Shown here: positions 7,336-14,848 of the stretch, in pieces
How the letters are laid out: every line of letters starts with the position of its first letter
How positions within the stretch are numbered: the stretch's first letter is position 1
From: an uncultured Bacillaceae bacterium
Lineage (GTDB): Bacteria; Bacillota; Bacilli; Bacillales; Amphibacillaceae
Length of the DNA: 14,997 nt
Reading direction: 5' to 3'
NCBI GenBank assembly: GCA_937925695.1
Contig: CALAMD010000057.1
Location: forward strand, 1-14,997
Notes under the pieces: generated by a model
What the model saw: only the letters and a program-made list of their open reading frames with translations
Told to the model about the DNA's origin: nothing
The model's database searches: none
Translations under genes and position numbers: made by a program

Positions 7336-8565
7336 CTACTCACTGATAATTTGAATCATTACTTCCTCAAACTCTACACTGGCTTCAATATAATCTGGAC
7401 CTTCAATGACAACCGGGACTCGATGCTCCCCTTCTCCAAGATCCTTTATATTAATAAATAGTTGAAAATCATCTCTTGATAGTTCATTAACATCTTTGTC
7501 ATCTCCTATGATTGTCATACTCATAAAAGGATCACTTGGATTTAAAAACGTTAAATCTTGTCCATTTCCTAAAGCTTCATATTCAATTGGAACGTCTTCA
7601 AATGTTTCCGTTTTTTCAATATCGACATTAACAGTTATTTCTTCATCTGCGACTTGAACTCCTGCTGGTAAATCTAATTTCACATCGACAGAAGTCGATT
7701 CGGTAATTTCACTTAAATCAATTTCTTCTGTTTTAATAACTTCAATCGTCTCTAGAACTTCTGTAACAGCAAATATTTCAATTTCATCTATCTCAGGTGT
7801 TAATGATTGTAAAGTTAAATTTTCTGCTAATTCACCTGTTGTCGTCACTTCAATTGGCACAACTTTACTAGGATTATAAATATCAACAGACACGACAACT
7901 GATTCAGGAGCAATCCTTACACTTAATCCATTTCCTTGGCTATCATATACATTAACAGGAACCTCCCGATTATTGATTGGTTCTGTTAAGCCAGCAACAT
8001 CAATATATACTTTAACTATTGCTATTTGATCAATAATACTTCGCGAACTCGTGATCGTTACTGTTTCAGGATTGATCTCTGGTTCACCTAGTTCATATCC
8101 TTCTGGAAGCTTATCGATATTAATAAAATCAACATCAACAACGAATTCTTCCGTTGCACGTTCCTCAATGCTAACATCAATTGTTTTCGGTTCAATATAA
8201 ACAGATATTTCATCCGGTATTCTTGCATACTCAATATCAACAGTATGTGTTCCTTCACCTAAATCTTCTAAGTCAACATATAATTCAAAATTACGCTGCA
8301 TGACAACAGCTGTTAGGACGCTGTTTGGTCCTTCCAATGACACAGTCACAAATTCAGGCACACCGCTAACGACATACCGATCCCCATCAATACGAATACT
8401 AACAGGCACATCATTGAGTGTCTGTACTTTATCAGTATCAGTACCACCAGGAATAAGCGAATCAGATTGGGTTGTTGTCTCGACATTGACAAACACATAC
8501 AATAAAATCGCAAAAGCCAATGAAATACCACGCACGAACCATTTACTATTAAACCAATTATCCAT
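7336..8565 (-). CDS. cdaR: CdaA regulatory protein, YbbR-domain protein
   Basis: A 409-residue protein with one N-terminal membrane helix (about 9-27) followed by an extracytoplasmic region of four YbbR-like beta domains, roughly residues 54-134, 142-228, 238-316 and 325-407. Repeated markers are strand pairs such as VPVSIRIDG, VEGP-like turns (SLEGP 77-81, VIEGP 386-390) and DLGEGTHTV/DLGEGEHRV, showing that the first and last domains are close copies. In B. subtilis, CdaR binds CdaA at the membrane and modulates its cyclase activity. This version stops right after the fourth domain and so lacks the C-terminal extension I recall for the longer B. subtilis protein. Its ATG overlaps the end of cdaA by eight bases, with AAGGGG seven bases upstream. 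The protein is very acidic. Confidence 0.95.
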   Translation of the reverse strand: MDNWFNSKWFVRGISLAFAILLYVFVNVETTTQSDSLIPGGTDTDKVQTLNDVPVSIRIDGDRYVVSGVPEFVTVSLEGPNSVLTAVVMQRNFELYVDLEDLGEGTHTVDIEYARIPDEISVYIEPKTIDVSIEERATEEFVVDVDFINIDKLPEGYELGEPEINPETVTITSSRSIIDQIAIVKVYIDVAGLTEPINNREVPVNVYDSQGNGLSVRIAPESVVVSVDIYNPSKVVPIEVTTTGELAENLTLQSLTPEIDEIEIFAVTEVLETIEVIKTEEIDLSEITESTSVDVKLDLPAGVQVADEEITVNVDIEKTETFEDVPIEYEALGNGQDLTFLNPSDPFMSMTIIGDDKDVNELSRDDFQLFINIKDLGEGEHRVPVVIEGPDYIEASVEFEEVMIQIISE

Positions 8566-9379
8566 TTTTACGCCCCTTCCATTTCCACCGTTTAAATTCA
8601 GGGGTTTTTATTTGCGTAGTAATGTTCTCTTCTAAATAGCTACGTAAATCATCTTGATCCATTTCTCTACGTAATTCACCATTTTTCGTACATGCTATAT
8701 GTCCTGTCTCTTCTGATACGACGATGGTAATCGCATCGGTTACTTCACTAATTCCAACCGCAGCACGATGCCTTGTACCCAAGCCTTTTGAAATAAATGG
8801 ACTCTCTGACAGCGGCAAATAACAAGCTGCAGCTACAATTTCATCATTTCTAATAATAACAGCACCATCATGTAACGGCGTATTTGGTGTAAATATATTG
8901 GTTAATAATTCTTGTGTCAGGTTACCATTAATGGGTATACCGGTTTCAGCATAATCATCTATTCCAGTTTCACGTTCAATCGTGATGATGGCACCAATTC
9001 TCCTTTTTGCCATATAATCGCATGCCTTAATAATCGCATCTATTGTTGATTTTAACCTTTCTTCAGCAGACCTCGACGTTCTAGAAAAAATCCTTCCCCG
9101 ACCAAGTTGTTCAAGGGCGCGACGTAACTCAGGCTGAAACAGAATGATAATGGCTAAAAAACCCCATAAAATGGCTTCATGGGTTAACCATTGAAGCGTT
9201 TGTAGGCCAAGAAAAATGCTAGCCATTCTAACTGCTAAAACAATCACAATGCCTTTTAACAATTGGATGGCTTTCGTGCCCCTGATCATCATGATTAATT
9301 TATATAAAACATACCAGACGAGAGCTATATCAAGGCCTATTCTTAAAATATCTAAAAAATTGAGTCCCTCATCGAGCAT
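8558..9379 (-). CDS. cdaA: Membrane diadenylate cyclase CdaA (DacA)
   Basis: It condenses two ATP into cyclic di-AMP, which controls potassium and osmolyte transport and wall homeostasis. Three membrane helices (about 10-32, 38-58 and 62-82) are followed by FQPELRRALEQLG (81-93), a coiled segment, and the DAC domain (about 105-260). The signature residues are present: DGA at 171-173 within TPLHDGAVII, and RHR at 203-205 within GLGTRHRAAVG. The ATG at 9379 gives 273 residues, the usual length for B. subtilis CdaA; the GTG two codons earlier is too near AAGGG. It is first in the cdaA-cdaR-glmM operon and overlaps cdaR. No active-site residue is missing. Confidence 0.97.
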   Translation of the reverse strand: MLDEGLNFLDILRIGLDIALVWYVLYKLIMMIRGTKAIQLLKGIVIVLAVRMASIFLGLQTLQWLTHEAILWGFLAIIILFQPELRRALEQLGRGRIFSRTSRSAEERLKSTIDAIIKACDYMAKRRIGAIITIERETGIDDYAETGIPINGNLTQELLTNIFTPNTPLHDGAVIIRNDEIVAAACYLPLSESPFISKGLGTRHRAAVGISEVTDAITIVVSEETGHIACTKNGELRREMDQDDLRSYLEENITTQIKTPEFKRWKWKGRKNG

Positions 9380-9424
9380 GTTCACACATCCCTTAACCTG
9401 TTTTTTCGTTTAATCATGCTATTT

Positions 9425-9433
9425 ATTATATCA
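9425..9433 (-). promoter_or_regulatory. Extended -10 promoter of cdaA-cdaR-glmM
   Basis: On the minus strand TGATATAAT is a perfect -10 with the TGn extension. The -35 region at 16-18 bases upstream is poor, which extended -10 promoters tolerate. The leader would be about 40 nt. Confidence 0.6.
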
Positions 9434-9714
9434 TATTTCCCTTTACTTCGTATTGATATGTTTAACACCTAACATTATTTAATTCGCTGTCGATACAGTC
9501 TTTTTATTAACCTTATTATTACCTAAGGAGACAAGCACTCTTTACGATTTGTAGCCCTTTTCAATTCCCACATACTATTGTGTATTTCATAAGTATCTAA
9601 TTTGTATTGATGAATTGGTAACAATGGGTAAAGGCTCTTTATGGTTTAGGGTCATCCAAATTCGGTTATTTTATTATTACGATGCACTTCTCATTCATGT
9701 TTTGTTTCAAATTT
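9434..9714. other. Intergenic stretch without a recognised gene
   Basis: This AT-rich stretch between the divergent cdaA and spo0E-like genes has no open reading frame with a usable start and ribosome site on either strand. It has no hairpin with a T-tract and no riboswitch I can recognise. Only short four-base dyads were seen (for example CTGT/ACAG near 9488). Confidence 0.5.
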
Positions 9715-9769
9715 AGCGAATTTTAATGATTGTTCATAAAAATATTGTCAAAAGCGAATTTTCTGATTG
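9715..9769 (+). repeat. Pair of 17-18 nt direct repeats upstream of the spo0E-like gene
   Basis: AGCGAATTTT followed by TGATTG occurs at 9715-9732 (two bases between the blocks) and at 9753-9769 (one base between), start to start 38 bp. Between them, 9744-9752 (ATTGTCAAA) is one mismatch from the Spo0A box TTTGTCRAA. Together these may be regulator sites for the gene at 9821; this is inferred from position. Confidence 0.45.
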
Positions 9770-9795
9770 CTTTTTTTGGGGTTATTTCTTAATAT
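9767..9795 (+). promoter_or_regulatory. Weak candidate promoter of the spo0E-like gene
   Basis: TTGCTT (9767-9772) and TAATAT (9790-9795) are 17 bases apart. The start would be near 9802, five bases before the ribosome site. The -35 overlaps the second direct repeat. Matches to consensus are poor. Confidence 0.25.
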
Positions 9796-9820
9796 AGTAT
9801 ACTAGATAGGAGGATTTTTT

Positions 9821-9982
9821 GTGGATGACACTGTTTTACTAGAGAAGATCGAAAATTGTCGGGAAGAAATGATTACTTTAAGTGATTTGTATGGTATGAC
9901 CTCTGAGGTAGTCATTCAAACAAGCCAAAAACTTGATAGCCTACTAAATAAATACCAAGACCAATCAGCTATCAGTACATAA
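9821..9982 (+). CDS. Spo0E-like aspartyl-phosphate phosphatase family protein
   Basis: A 53-residue protein starting at GTG, with TAGGAGGA (9807-9814) at ideal spacing. The fold is a two-helix hairpin: helix one (about 5-23) is LLEKIENCREEMITLSDLY, then a GMTSE turn, then helix two with QTSQKLDSLLNKYQ (33-46). SQKLD is the hallmark S-Q-x-L-D of the Spo0E family, whose members dephosphorylate Spo0A~P and so hold back sporulation. Some family members have other partners, so the target is not certain. The length matches the small members of the family. The gene is monocistronic and converges on the mevalonate operon across a shared terminator. A near-consensus Spo0A box lies upstream. Confidence 0.85.
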   Translation: MDDTVLLEKIENCREEMITLSDLYGMTSEVVIQTSQKLDSLLNKYQDQSAIST

Positions 9983-10003
9983 AAGAGAAAGACAAAAAAG
10001 GGT

Positions 10004-10051
10004 AAAAAAAGACAACACATTTCATTCTTTTGAAATTGATTGTCTTTTTTT
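10004..10051. terminator. Bidirectional terminator between the spo0E-like gene and pmk
   Basis: A perfect 12-bp stem (10004-10015 with 10040-10051) has A-rich and T-rich outer arms, so it yields a T-run on both strands. An inner ATTTCA/TGAAAT stem (10019-10024 with 10031-10036) extends it. It ends the plus-strand spo0E-like gene and, on the minus strand, lies about 57 nt past the pmk stop. Confidence 0.85.
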
Positions 10052-10107
10052 AATGCTTATTCATCATATCAAGTTATGTTAGTTAGAGTCTAGTGGCTTA
10101 TTGAAGA

Positions 10108-11214
10108 TTAAACAATACTTGCGCCCTCTTGACTAATCGCTAAATCTAAAGGTTTGATACCAGCTTTTTCCCATTCCTGAATGAGTTTGTTAGCTGCTTC
10201 CTTAGTCGGCATCAATGCTATCCCACAATCGCCACCACCTGCACCGGATAGTTTTCCTGCACCCCCGAATTCATCTGATAAATCACTTAATTTCTTTAAT
10301 AAAGGTGTTTCAATGTTTGTCCCTGAAACCACACCTAGCGAATATAAACTAAGACGAGCGCCTTGAATTCCCTTAAATATTAAATCTAGGTCGTTTTCGG
10401 CAATACCTTGTAATATCTTCTTTAGGGAAAGTTTACTAGAATATAGAAATTGTCCATATTCCTCTGGAAATACTCTTTGATACCTTAGTATTTTTTGCAC
10501 AAGATTCCCGGTAGATGCTGGTTTGCCCGTCCACCCAACACAAATCTCTAATTTTTTTGGAAATTCAATCTGATGTAGTGAAAAGTAAGGCCAATTATCA
10601 TCTATTAAATTCGTTATTGATGCCGATTGTTCGTAAGCATTTAATAGCCATTCTGCCTGAAATGCAGAATAAAGAAGAACACCACCATAGGTTGAAGCTG
10701 CAATATCAGCACCAGAACCATTTTTTTGGGTTATCACATGAGCGATTGATGCCAATTTAAAAATCAACTCTTTCGCAGGGGTATGTGGTAAATACTTCGT
10801 AAGGATGGCTGTGATGACTGCTGTAACTACTGCTGCACTTGATCCTAAACCATATTTAATACCCGATTTATCATCCAATTCACTATGTATGGTTAAGGAA
10901 AAGTGGTCGATCATAATTTCTTGTTCCCGAAGATATTGACCTACGATATTCATAGCATTTTCTACAAAGTTAATCCGAGGATCATCAGGTGTCAGTTTAA
11001 TTGTTTCATTTTGCCACTGCCAATTTAACTTTAAATTAAAGTCAGTCAATACAACTTGATTATGACTGCTTTCTTCAATGTTTGCATACACATATCGATC
11101 AATTGCCATCACAATGGACTTATAATTTGGTTCAAGAATTGAGTATTCACCCATTACCATTAATTTACCAGGAACTTTTATTTTAATAGATCGCTTTTCT
11201 GCCAAATCTTTCAA
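10108..11214 (-). CDS. mvaK2: Phosphomevalonate kinase
   Basis: This GHMP-family kinase makes mevalonate 5-diphosphate from mevalonate 5-phosphate and ATP. At 368 residues it has the bacterial phosphomevalonate kinase layout: motif 1 PGKLMVMGEYSILEP (15-29), motif 2 KYGLGSSAAVVTA (120-132) as the ATP phosphate loop, a central GSGADIAASTYGG (166-178) with the catalytic-type Asp170, and motif 3 KLSGAGGGDCGIA (321-333). Motif 1 with GEY rather than GEH separates it from mevalonate kinase. The start is uncertain: the TTG at 11214 sits three bases after the mvaD stop with no room for a ribosome site, whereas the TTG at 11205 has AGGGG nine bases upstream. Either way translation is likely coupled to mvaD. 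It is the last gene of the operon. Confidence 0.93.
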   Translation of the reverse strand: MKDLAEKRSIKIKVPGKLMVMGEYSILEPNYKSIVMAIDRYVYANIEESSHNQVVLTDFNLKLNWQWQNETIKLTPDDPRINFVENAMNIVGQYLREQEIMIDHFSLTIHSELDDKSGIKYGLGSSAAVVTAVITAILTKYLPHTPAKELIFKLASIAHVITQKNGSGADIAASTYGGVLLYSAFQAEWLLNAYEQSASITNLIDDNWPYFSLHQIEFPKKLEICVGWTGKPASTGNLVQKILRYQRVFPEEYGQFLYSSKLSLKKILQGIAENDLDLIFKGIQGARLSLYSLGVVSGTNIETPLLKKLSDLSDEFGGAGKLSGAGGGDCGIALMPTKEAANKLIQEWEKAGIKPLDLAISQEGASIV

Positions 11215-11217
11215 CCC

Positions 11218-12195
11218 CTATAAATATGTGATCCCCTTACCCGGACGGCTTAAGATTACGTCTTGTACCCCCGGAGTATCGCGCAAAATTTGTTGTATTT
11301 GTTCTTCATGTGATGGTAAATAGAGCACCTTCACATTTGGGCCTGCATCAATCGTAAAATAGACGGGAATTCCCATTGCTCTCATTTCCCTTACTTTTTG
11401 CATGACGACCATTGTTGTATCATGCCAATAAGTAAAGGGTGGATTAGCGCCTAATGTTGTGGCATGCATTTTCAAACAGTTCGCTTCAGCAATCTGCCCC
11501 ACTTTTTCAAAATCACGAGCCATAATTCCTTCTTTGATATTTGCTAAATCATCTCCCACACTATCCGTCCATCCTGAATAAAAAACAGAGGTCTCTACTG
11601 TTCGTCTCATACCAACACGACTTGAAATATCTTTCTTTGTAGCTGATAAAACAACGGCAGCCATACGTATATCCCAATGGTCTTGTGGTGCAATAGGAAC
11701 AGCATAACTGTCCGAACCATCTTCTTTCGTACCCTGCTGCCATTCAGCAAAACCACCATAAATAGAACGACATGCTGAACCAGACCCTAGACGTGTTAAT
11801 CGAGATAATTCCGTATCAGTTAAGTTCATACCTAATGCCTTCGTTGCAGCTGCAGCAAGTGCAGCAAAACCAGAGGCCGAAGATGCAAATCCTGCAGCAG
11901 TTGGTACCTGGTTATATGAACGTACCTCAGCATATAGATTTGGTCGTTCGGCTACTTGACGAATAATATCTAAATAAGCTGTTACTCGCTCGTATGCCTC
12001 ATCAGTTAATTCCTCATCATCTAAGAAAAATCTATCTTTTTCTAGTTCTTCTGAGAACGTAACAGTCGTTGTCGTATAAAAACTATCTAATGTTAAGGAA
12101 AGACTACTATTTGTTGGTAAAATTAATTCTTCATTGCGTTTTCCCCAATATTTAATTAAGGCAATATTCGTATGTGCTTTTGCCGTTGCCTTCAT
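11218..12195 (-). CDS. mvaD: Diphosphomevalonate decarboxylase
   Basis: It decarboxylates mevalonate diphosphate with ATP to give isopentenyl diphosphate, the last step of the pathway. The 325-residue protein shows NIALIKYWGKR (10-20), the substrate loop NSSLSLTLD (29-37), the ATP loop PTAAGFASSASGFAAL (98-113), the GSGSACRSIYGGF region (137-149), and FTIDAGPNVK (280-289) with catalytic Asp283. These are diagnostic against other GHMP proteins. The start is the ATG at 12195, which has AAAGGAG (12210-12204) at eight bases; a TTG ten codons upstream has no ribosome site. It is 59 nt after mvk and three bases before the first possible pmk start. Confidence 0.96.
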   Translation of the reverse strand: MKATAKAHTNIALIKYWGKRNEELILPTNSSLSLTLDSFYTTTTVTFSEELEKDRFFLDDEELTDEAYERVTAYLDIIRQVAERPNLYAEVRSYNQVPTAAGFASSASGFAALAAAATKALGMNLTDTELSRLTRLGSGSACRSIYGGFAEWQQGTKEDGSDSYAVPIAPQDHWDIRMAAVVLSATKKDISSRVGMRRTVETSVFYSGWTDSVGDDLANIKEGIMARDFEKVGQIAEANCLKMHATTLGANPPFTYWHDTTMVVMQKVREMRAMGIPVYFTIDAGPNVKVLYLPSHEEQIQQILRDTPGVQDVILSRPGKGITYL

Positions 12196-12254
12196 CCAGT
12201 TATCTCCTTTATCAACCTTTTCCAATGACGGATCATGTTATACACAAAATATTT

Positions 12255-13217
12255 TTACCCTTTTTTCTTTAATACAAAGGGCCAAACAGCTTGCGCACCA
12301 AGTCTCAATAACCGTTCAGTTAAGTATTGAGAATGTAATTCATTTTTGGCAAGGGCGATAATGCATCCACCATTACCACCACCGGTAAGCTTGGCACCTA
12401 ATGCGCCTTCTTTTAAAGCAAAATCAATTAATCGATTCAGCCCTGCGTCACTAACACCTAATGCTTCTAATTCTTTTTGTGCTTCATTCAACAATTGACC
12501 AAGAACATATTTACTTGCTTTTTCCAATGCTTCACGTACTTGATAAGTAATTTCACCAATCCGTTCGATCTTAGATTGAATTTTACGCGGTGCTGCTTTT
12601 AATAAGCTCGCAACCGATTCAATAGCCGAACGTGTATCAGCAATTCGACCAGAATCAGCGACAATAAAATAAAAATCACTTTTTGGTTCGATATAATCAA
12701 AGGGTTGTTCTTTTTTATACCATATTGGACATTCGGAAGTAATCGTTAATGGATCAATACCGCTAGGAGAACCATGTGCATATGTTTCAGCAATGTTCGC
12801 CAAACGCAGTAACATTTCTTCAGTATAATTTTGATTTACATAGGAGAAGAGCGACTTAATTACTGCAATCGCAACGGAAGCACTTGATCCCAATCCTTTT
12901 CCTGGTGGGATAGAAGAATCGATGCGTATTAATAAATCCTTCTTAGGTATTTTTAAATAATCCAATGTTTCTTCAATACAATTTACGATTCCACGTATCG
13001 AATCAGGAGCATTTTTCATTGGACCTTGATAAAAGGCACTATCTATTTGCATTGGTCCCGAAATTGTTTCCACTGTCGCTTCAACGCCAATTAGTGGAAA
13101 AGGAATAGCAATTGCCGGTTGCCCGTGAACAACTGCGTGTTCCCCTACTAATATTAATTTACTATTCGCTACACCTACACCTTTTCGTGCCAGTGCAGTA
13201 ATTTTTTCAACACTCAT
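12255..13217 (-). CDS. mvk: Mevalonate kinase
   Basis: It phosphorylates mevalonate to mevalonate 5-phosphate, the first of three GHMP kinase steps encoded here. In its 320 residues the motifs are SKLILVGEHAVVHG (19-32), PPGKGLGSSASVA (104-116), HGSPSGIDP (148-156) with the catalytic Asp155, and KLTGGGNGGC (276-285). GEHAVVHG plus GSPSGID distinguish mevalonate kinase from the phosphomevalonate enzyme. Its ATG overlaps the mvaA stop codon by four bases (ATGA), with GGAG ten bases upstream, so the two genes are translationally coupled. The first sixteen or so residues before the VANSKL strand are slightly longer than in short homologues. No key residue is missing. Confidence 0.96.
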   Translation of the reverse strand: MSVEKITALARKGVGVANSKLILVGEHAVVHGQPAIAIPFPLIGVEATVETISGPMQIDSAFYQGPMKNAPDSIRGIVNCIEETLDYLKIPKKDLLIRIDSSIPPGKGLGSSASVAIAVIKSLFSYVNQNYTEEMLLRLANIAETYAHGSPSGIDPLTITSECPIWYKKEQPFDYIEPKSDFYFIVADSGRIADTRSAIESVASLLKAAPRKIQSKIERIGEITYQVREALEKASKYVLGQLLNEAQKELEALGVSDAGLNRLIDFALKEGALGAKLTGGGNGGCIIALAKNELHSQYLTERLLRLGAQAVWPFVLKKKG

Positions 13218-14500
13218 TTTTGATAATCTCCTAACAGTTCTTTTGCTCTACCTATCCGTATATCATTTAACTCAATCAGTTTTTCAGCAATAATATCGAC
13301 CATTTTCCCTTTAGCTCCCGCTGAAATTGCTACAGAACGTGAATGTAAAGCCATATGCCCCTTTTGTATTCCTTCCGTAACCAATGCTTTTAAGGCACCA
13401 AAATTTTGTGCTAAGCCAACGGCAACAATCACTTGGGCCAATTCTCTCGCTGAACTTACATCTAACAATTTAAGTGACCATTTAGCCATCGGATGCACAT
13501 TAATCGAGCCACCTACTGTACCAACAGCCATCGGCAACTCCAATTCACCAACTAAGTTACCCGCTTTATCAACAGACCATTTCGTCATCGATGTGTACTG
13601 ACCATGTCGTGATGCATAAGCATGGGCACCTGCCTCAACTGCTCGCCAATCATTCCCAGTAGCAATCACTACAGGATCAATACCATTCATAATACCTTTA
13701 TTATGCGTCACTGCCCGATAAGGATCCGAAGCAGCAAATTCATAAGCTGTGACAATACCATCCCGTACTTCCTCGCCTGAAAATCCCTCAGAAGCTAATA
13801 ATTTAGGCGGAACAACACACACCGCTTTAGCAAGACAACGATCAGCAAAGTTTGATAAAATTCTTAAATAAACTTTTCCACCTGTTATTCGCTCTATTGT
13901 CGGGGCTAGAGATTCCATGATCGTATTAATAATATTCGCCCCCATAGCATCACAGGTATTAATATAGAAATGCAATACAAGCATTTGTTGATACTGTGAA
14001 TTGGCATCTTCATTTAAGATACGTACATCAAGATCAATGGTGCCCCCACCACGTGCAACTATGCTTGGATAAGCTGCATTAGCTTGTTCAATAAGCGTTT
14101 CTTTTTCTTCTAAAATTTTTTGTTTGGCTTGTGTAAAGTCTTCACAACCAACAACTTGAATTTGTCCAATCATTACCCTATCTGTAGCTTCAGTTTTAAA
14201 GCCGCCCGCTTCTCGAACAAGTTTAGCAATATAGCTGGCAGAAGCGACCACAGAAGGTTCCTCAACAGCCATAGGAACAATATACTCTTTGTCATTAATT
14301 AAAAAATTCAAGCCTAATCCCAACGGTAATGGAAATGTACCGACAACATTTTCAATCATTTTATCTGCTGTTTCAATGGGAAGTGTTTCTGAGAAGATTT
14401 GCTCGATGTCCATATCAGTTAATTTGCTTATTTTAGTAAGGACTTGTCTACGTTCATCAACTGACATGTTGTAAAAACCAGGTATTCTGGATGTATGCAT
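13214..14500 (-). CDS. mvaA: Hydroxymethylglutaryl-CoA reductase, class II
   Basis: It reduces HMG-CoA to mevalonate with two NAD(P)H, the committed step of the pathway. The 428-residue, soluble, membrane-helix-free form with IPGFYNMS at its start and length close to Pseudomonas mevalonii HMGR places it in class II. Active-site residues are visible: the Glu in VEEPSVVA (79-86), Lys268 in HNKGIMNG, Asp284 in TGNDWRAVEAGAH, and the flap-domain His382 in KGHMALHSR. DAMGAN (184-189) is the cofactor-binding signature. It is not fused to acetoacetyl-CoA thiolase, unlike enterococcal MvaE. The ATG is preceded by AAAGGTG at about ten bases. It leads the operon, behind a leader of about 140 nt. Confidence 0.96.
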   Translation of the reverse strand: MHTSRIPGFYNMSVDERRQVLTKISKLTDMDIEQIFSETLPIETADKMIENVVGTFPLPLGLGLNFLINDKEYIVPMAVEEPSVVASASYIAKLVREAGGFKTEATDRVMIGQIQVVGCEDFTQAKQKILEEKETLIEQANAAYPSIVARGGGTIDLDVRILNEDANSQYQQMLVLHFYINTCDAMGANIINTIMESLAPTIERITGGKVYLRILSNFADRCLAKAVCVVPPKLLASEGFSGEEVRDGIVTAYEFAASDPYRAVTHNKGIMNGIDPVVIATGNDWRAVEAGAHAYASRHGQYTSMTKWSVDKAGNLVGELELPMAVGTVGGSINVHPMAKWSLKLLDVSSARELAQVIVAVGLAQNFGALKALVTEGIQKGHMALHSRSVAISAGAKGKMVDIIAEKLIELNDIRIGRAKELLGDYQK

Positions 14501-14593
14501 TTAAATATCACACCTTTTGGTTAACCATAGTTGAAAGGATTCGTTTAGCACCATGGATAGTATCTTGTACAAAAATGGTAAATATATAACGTA

Positions 14594-14627
14594 ACTGATA
14601 CGGTAGATCACAACAAATCTAATCAGT
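14594..14627 (-). promoter_or_regulatory. Bulged hairpin in the mvaA leader
   Basis: In the RNA sense an ACTGAT/ATCAGT stem continues into TAGAT/ATCTA, giving eleven pairs with a four-base bulge (CCGT) on one side and an eight-base loop. It begins about 12 nt into the predicted leader and has no T-run. It could be a stabilizing 5' hairpin or a protein or RNA control site. No known riboswitch class fits. Confidence 0.4.
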
Positions 14628-14645
14628 GCCTTCATTGACGTATAT

Positions 14646-14654
14646 ATTATATCA
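14646..14654 (-). promoter_or_regulatory. Extended -10 promoter of the mevalonate operon
   Basis: On the minus strand TGATATAAT is a perfect extended -10, the same nine bases as at the cdaA promoter. There is no good -35; TTACAT lies 20 bases upstream. The start would be near 14639. Confidence 0.55.
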
Positions 14655-14698
14655 AAAATACTGTATCTATTATGTAAAAGAAAGACGAAAAATGCAAA

Positions 14699-14736
14699 TA
14701 AACAAGGCTATTTCACTAAGAAAATAGCCTTGTTTA
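14699..14736 (-). terminator. Intrinsic terminator after tRNA-Lys
   Basis: A perfect 15-bp stem (14722-14736 with 14699-14713) with an eight-base loop starts about ten bases after the tRNA 3' end. On the minus strand it is followed by T-rich sequence. It separates the tRNA unit from the mevalonate operon promoter. Confidence 0.85.
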
Positions 14737-14746
14737 TCCAAAATGA

Positions 14747-14819
14747 TGAGCCATGCAGGAATCGAACCTGCGACTCTCTGATTAAAAGTCAGATGCTCTA
14801 CCGACTGAGCTAATGGCTC
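14747..14819 (-). tRNA. tRNA-Lys, anticodon TTT
   Basis: A 73-nt cloverleaf reads on the minus strand from 14819. It has a seven-pair acceptor stem (GAGCCAT with ATGGCTC), a D-arm GCTC/GAGC, an anticodon stem TCTGA/TCAGA with loop CTTTTAA (anticodon UUU, Lys), a five-base variable region, and a T-arm GCAGG/CCTGC with loop TTCGAAT. The discriminator is A and CCA is not encoded. All stems are fully paired, so the gene looks functional. Confidence 0.97.
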
Positions 14820-14848
14820 ATAATATCCAATTTCTCGCTAAAAAAGTA
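14794..14848 (-). repeat. Direct repeat copy 1: tRNA-Lys 5' half and its leader
   Basis: These 55 bases cover the tRNA-Lys from its 5' end through the D-arm plus 29 bases upstream. They recur exactly at 14943-14997, 149 bp away. Identity stops at 14793/14942 on one side and at the window edge on the other. Confidence 0.95.

Noticed and set aside
9798..9803. TATACT as the -10 of the spo0E-like gene
   Set aside because: A transcript from it would start within the ribosome site at 9807-9814, and no -35 lies at the right distance.
14501..14639. Known riboswitch or T-box in the mvaA leader
   Set aside because: No T-box sequence, no terminator/antiterminator pair and no recognised aptamer core; only a simple bulged hairpin is seen.
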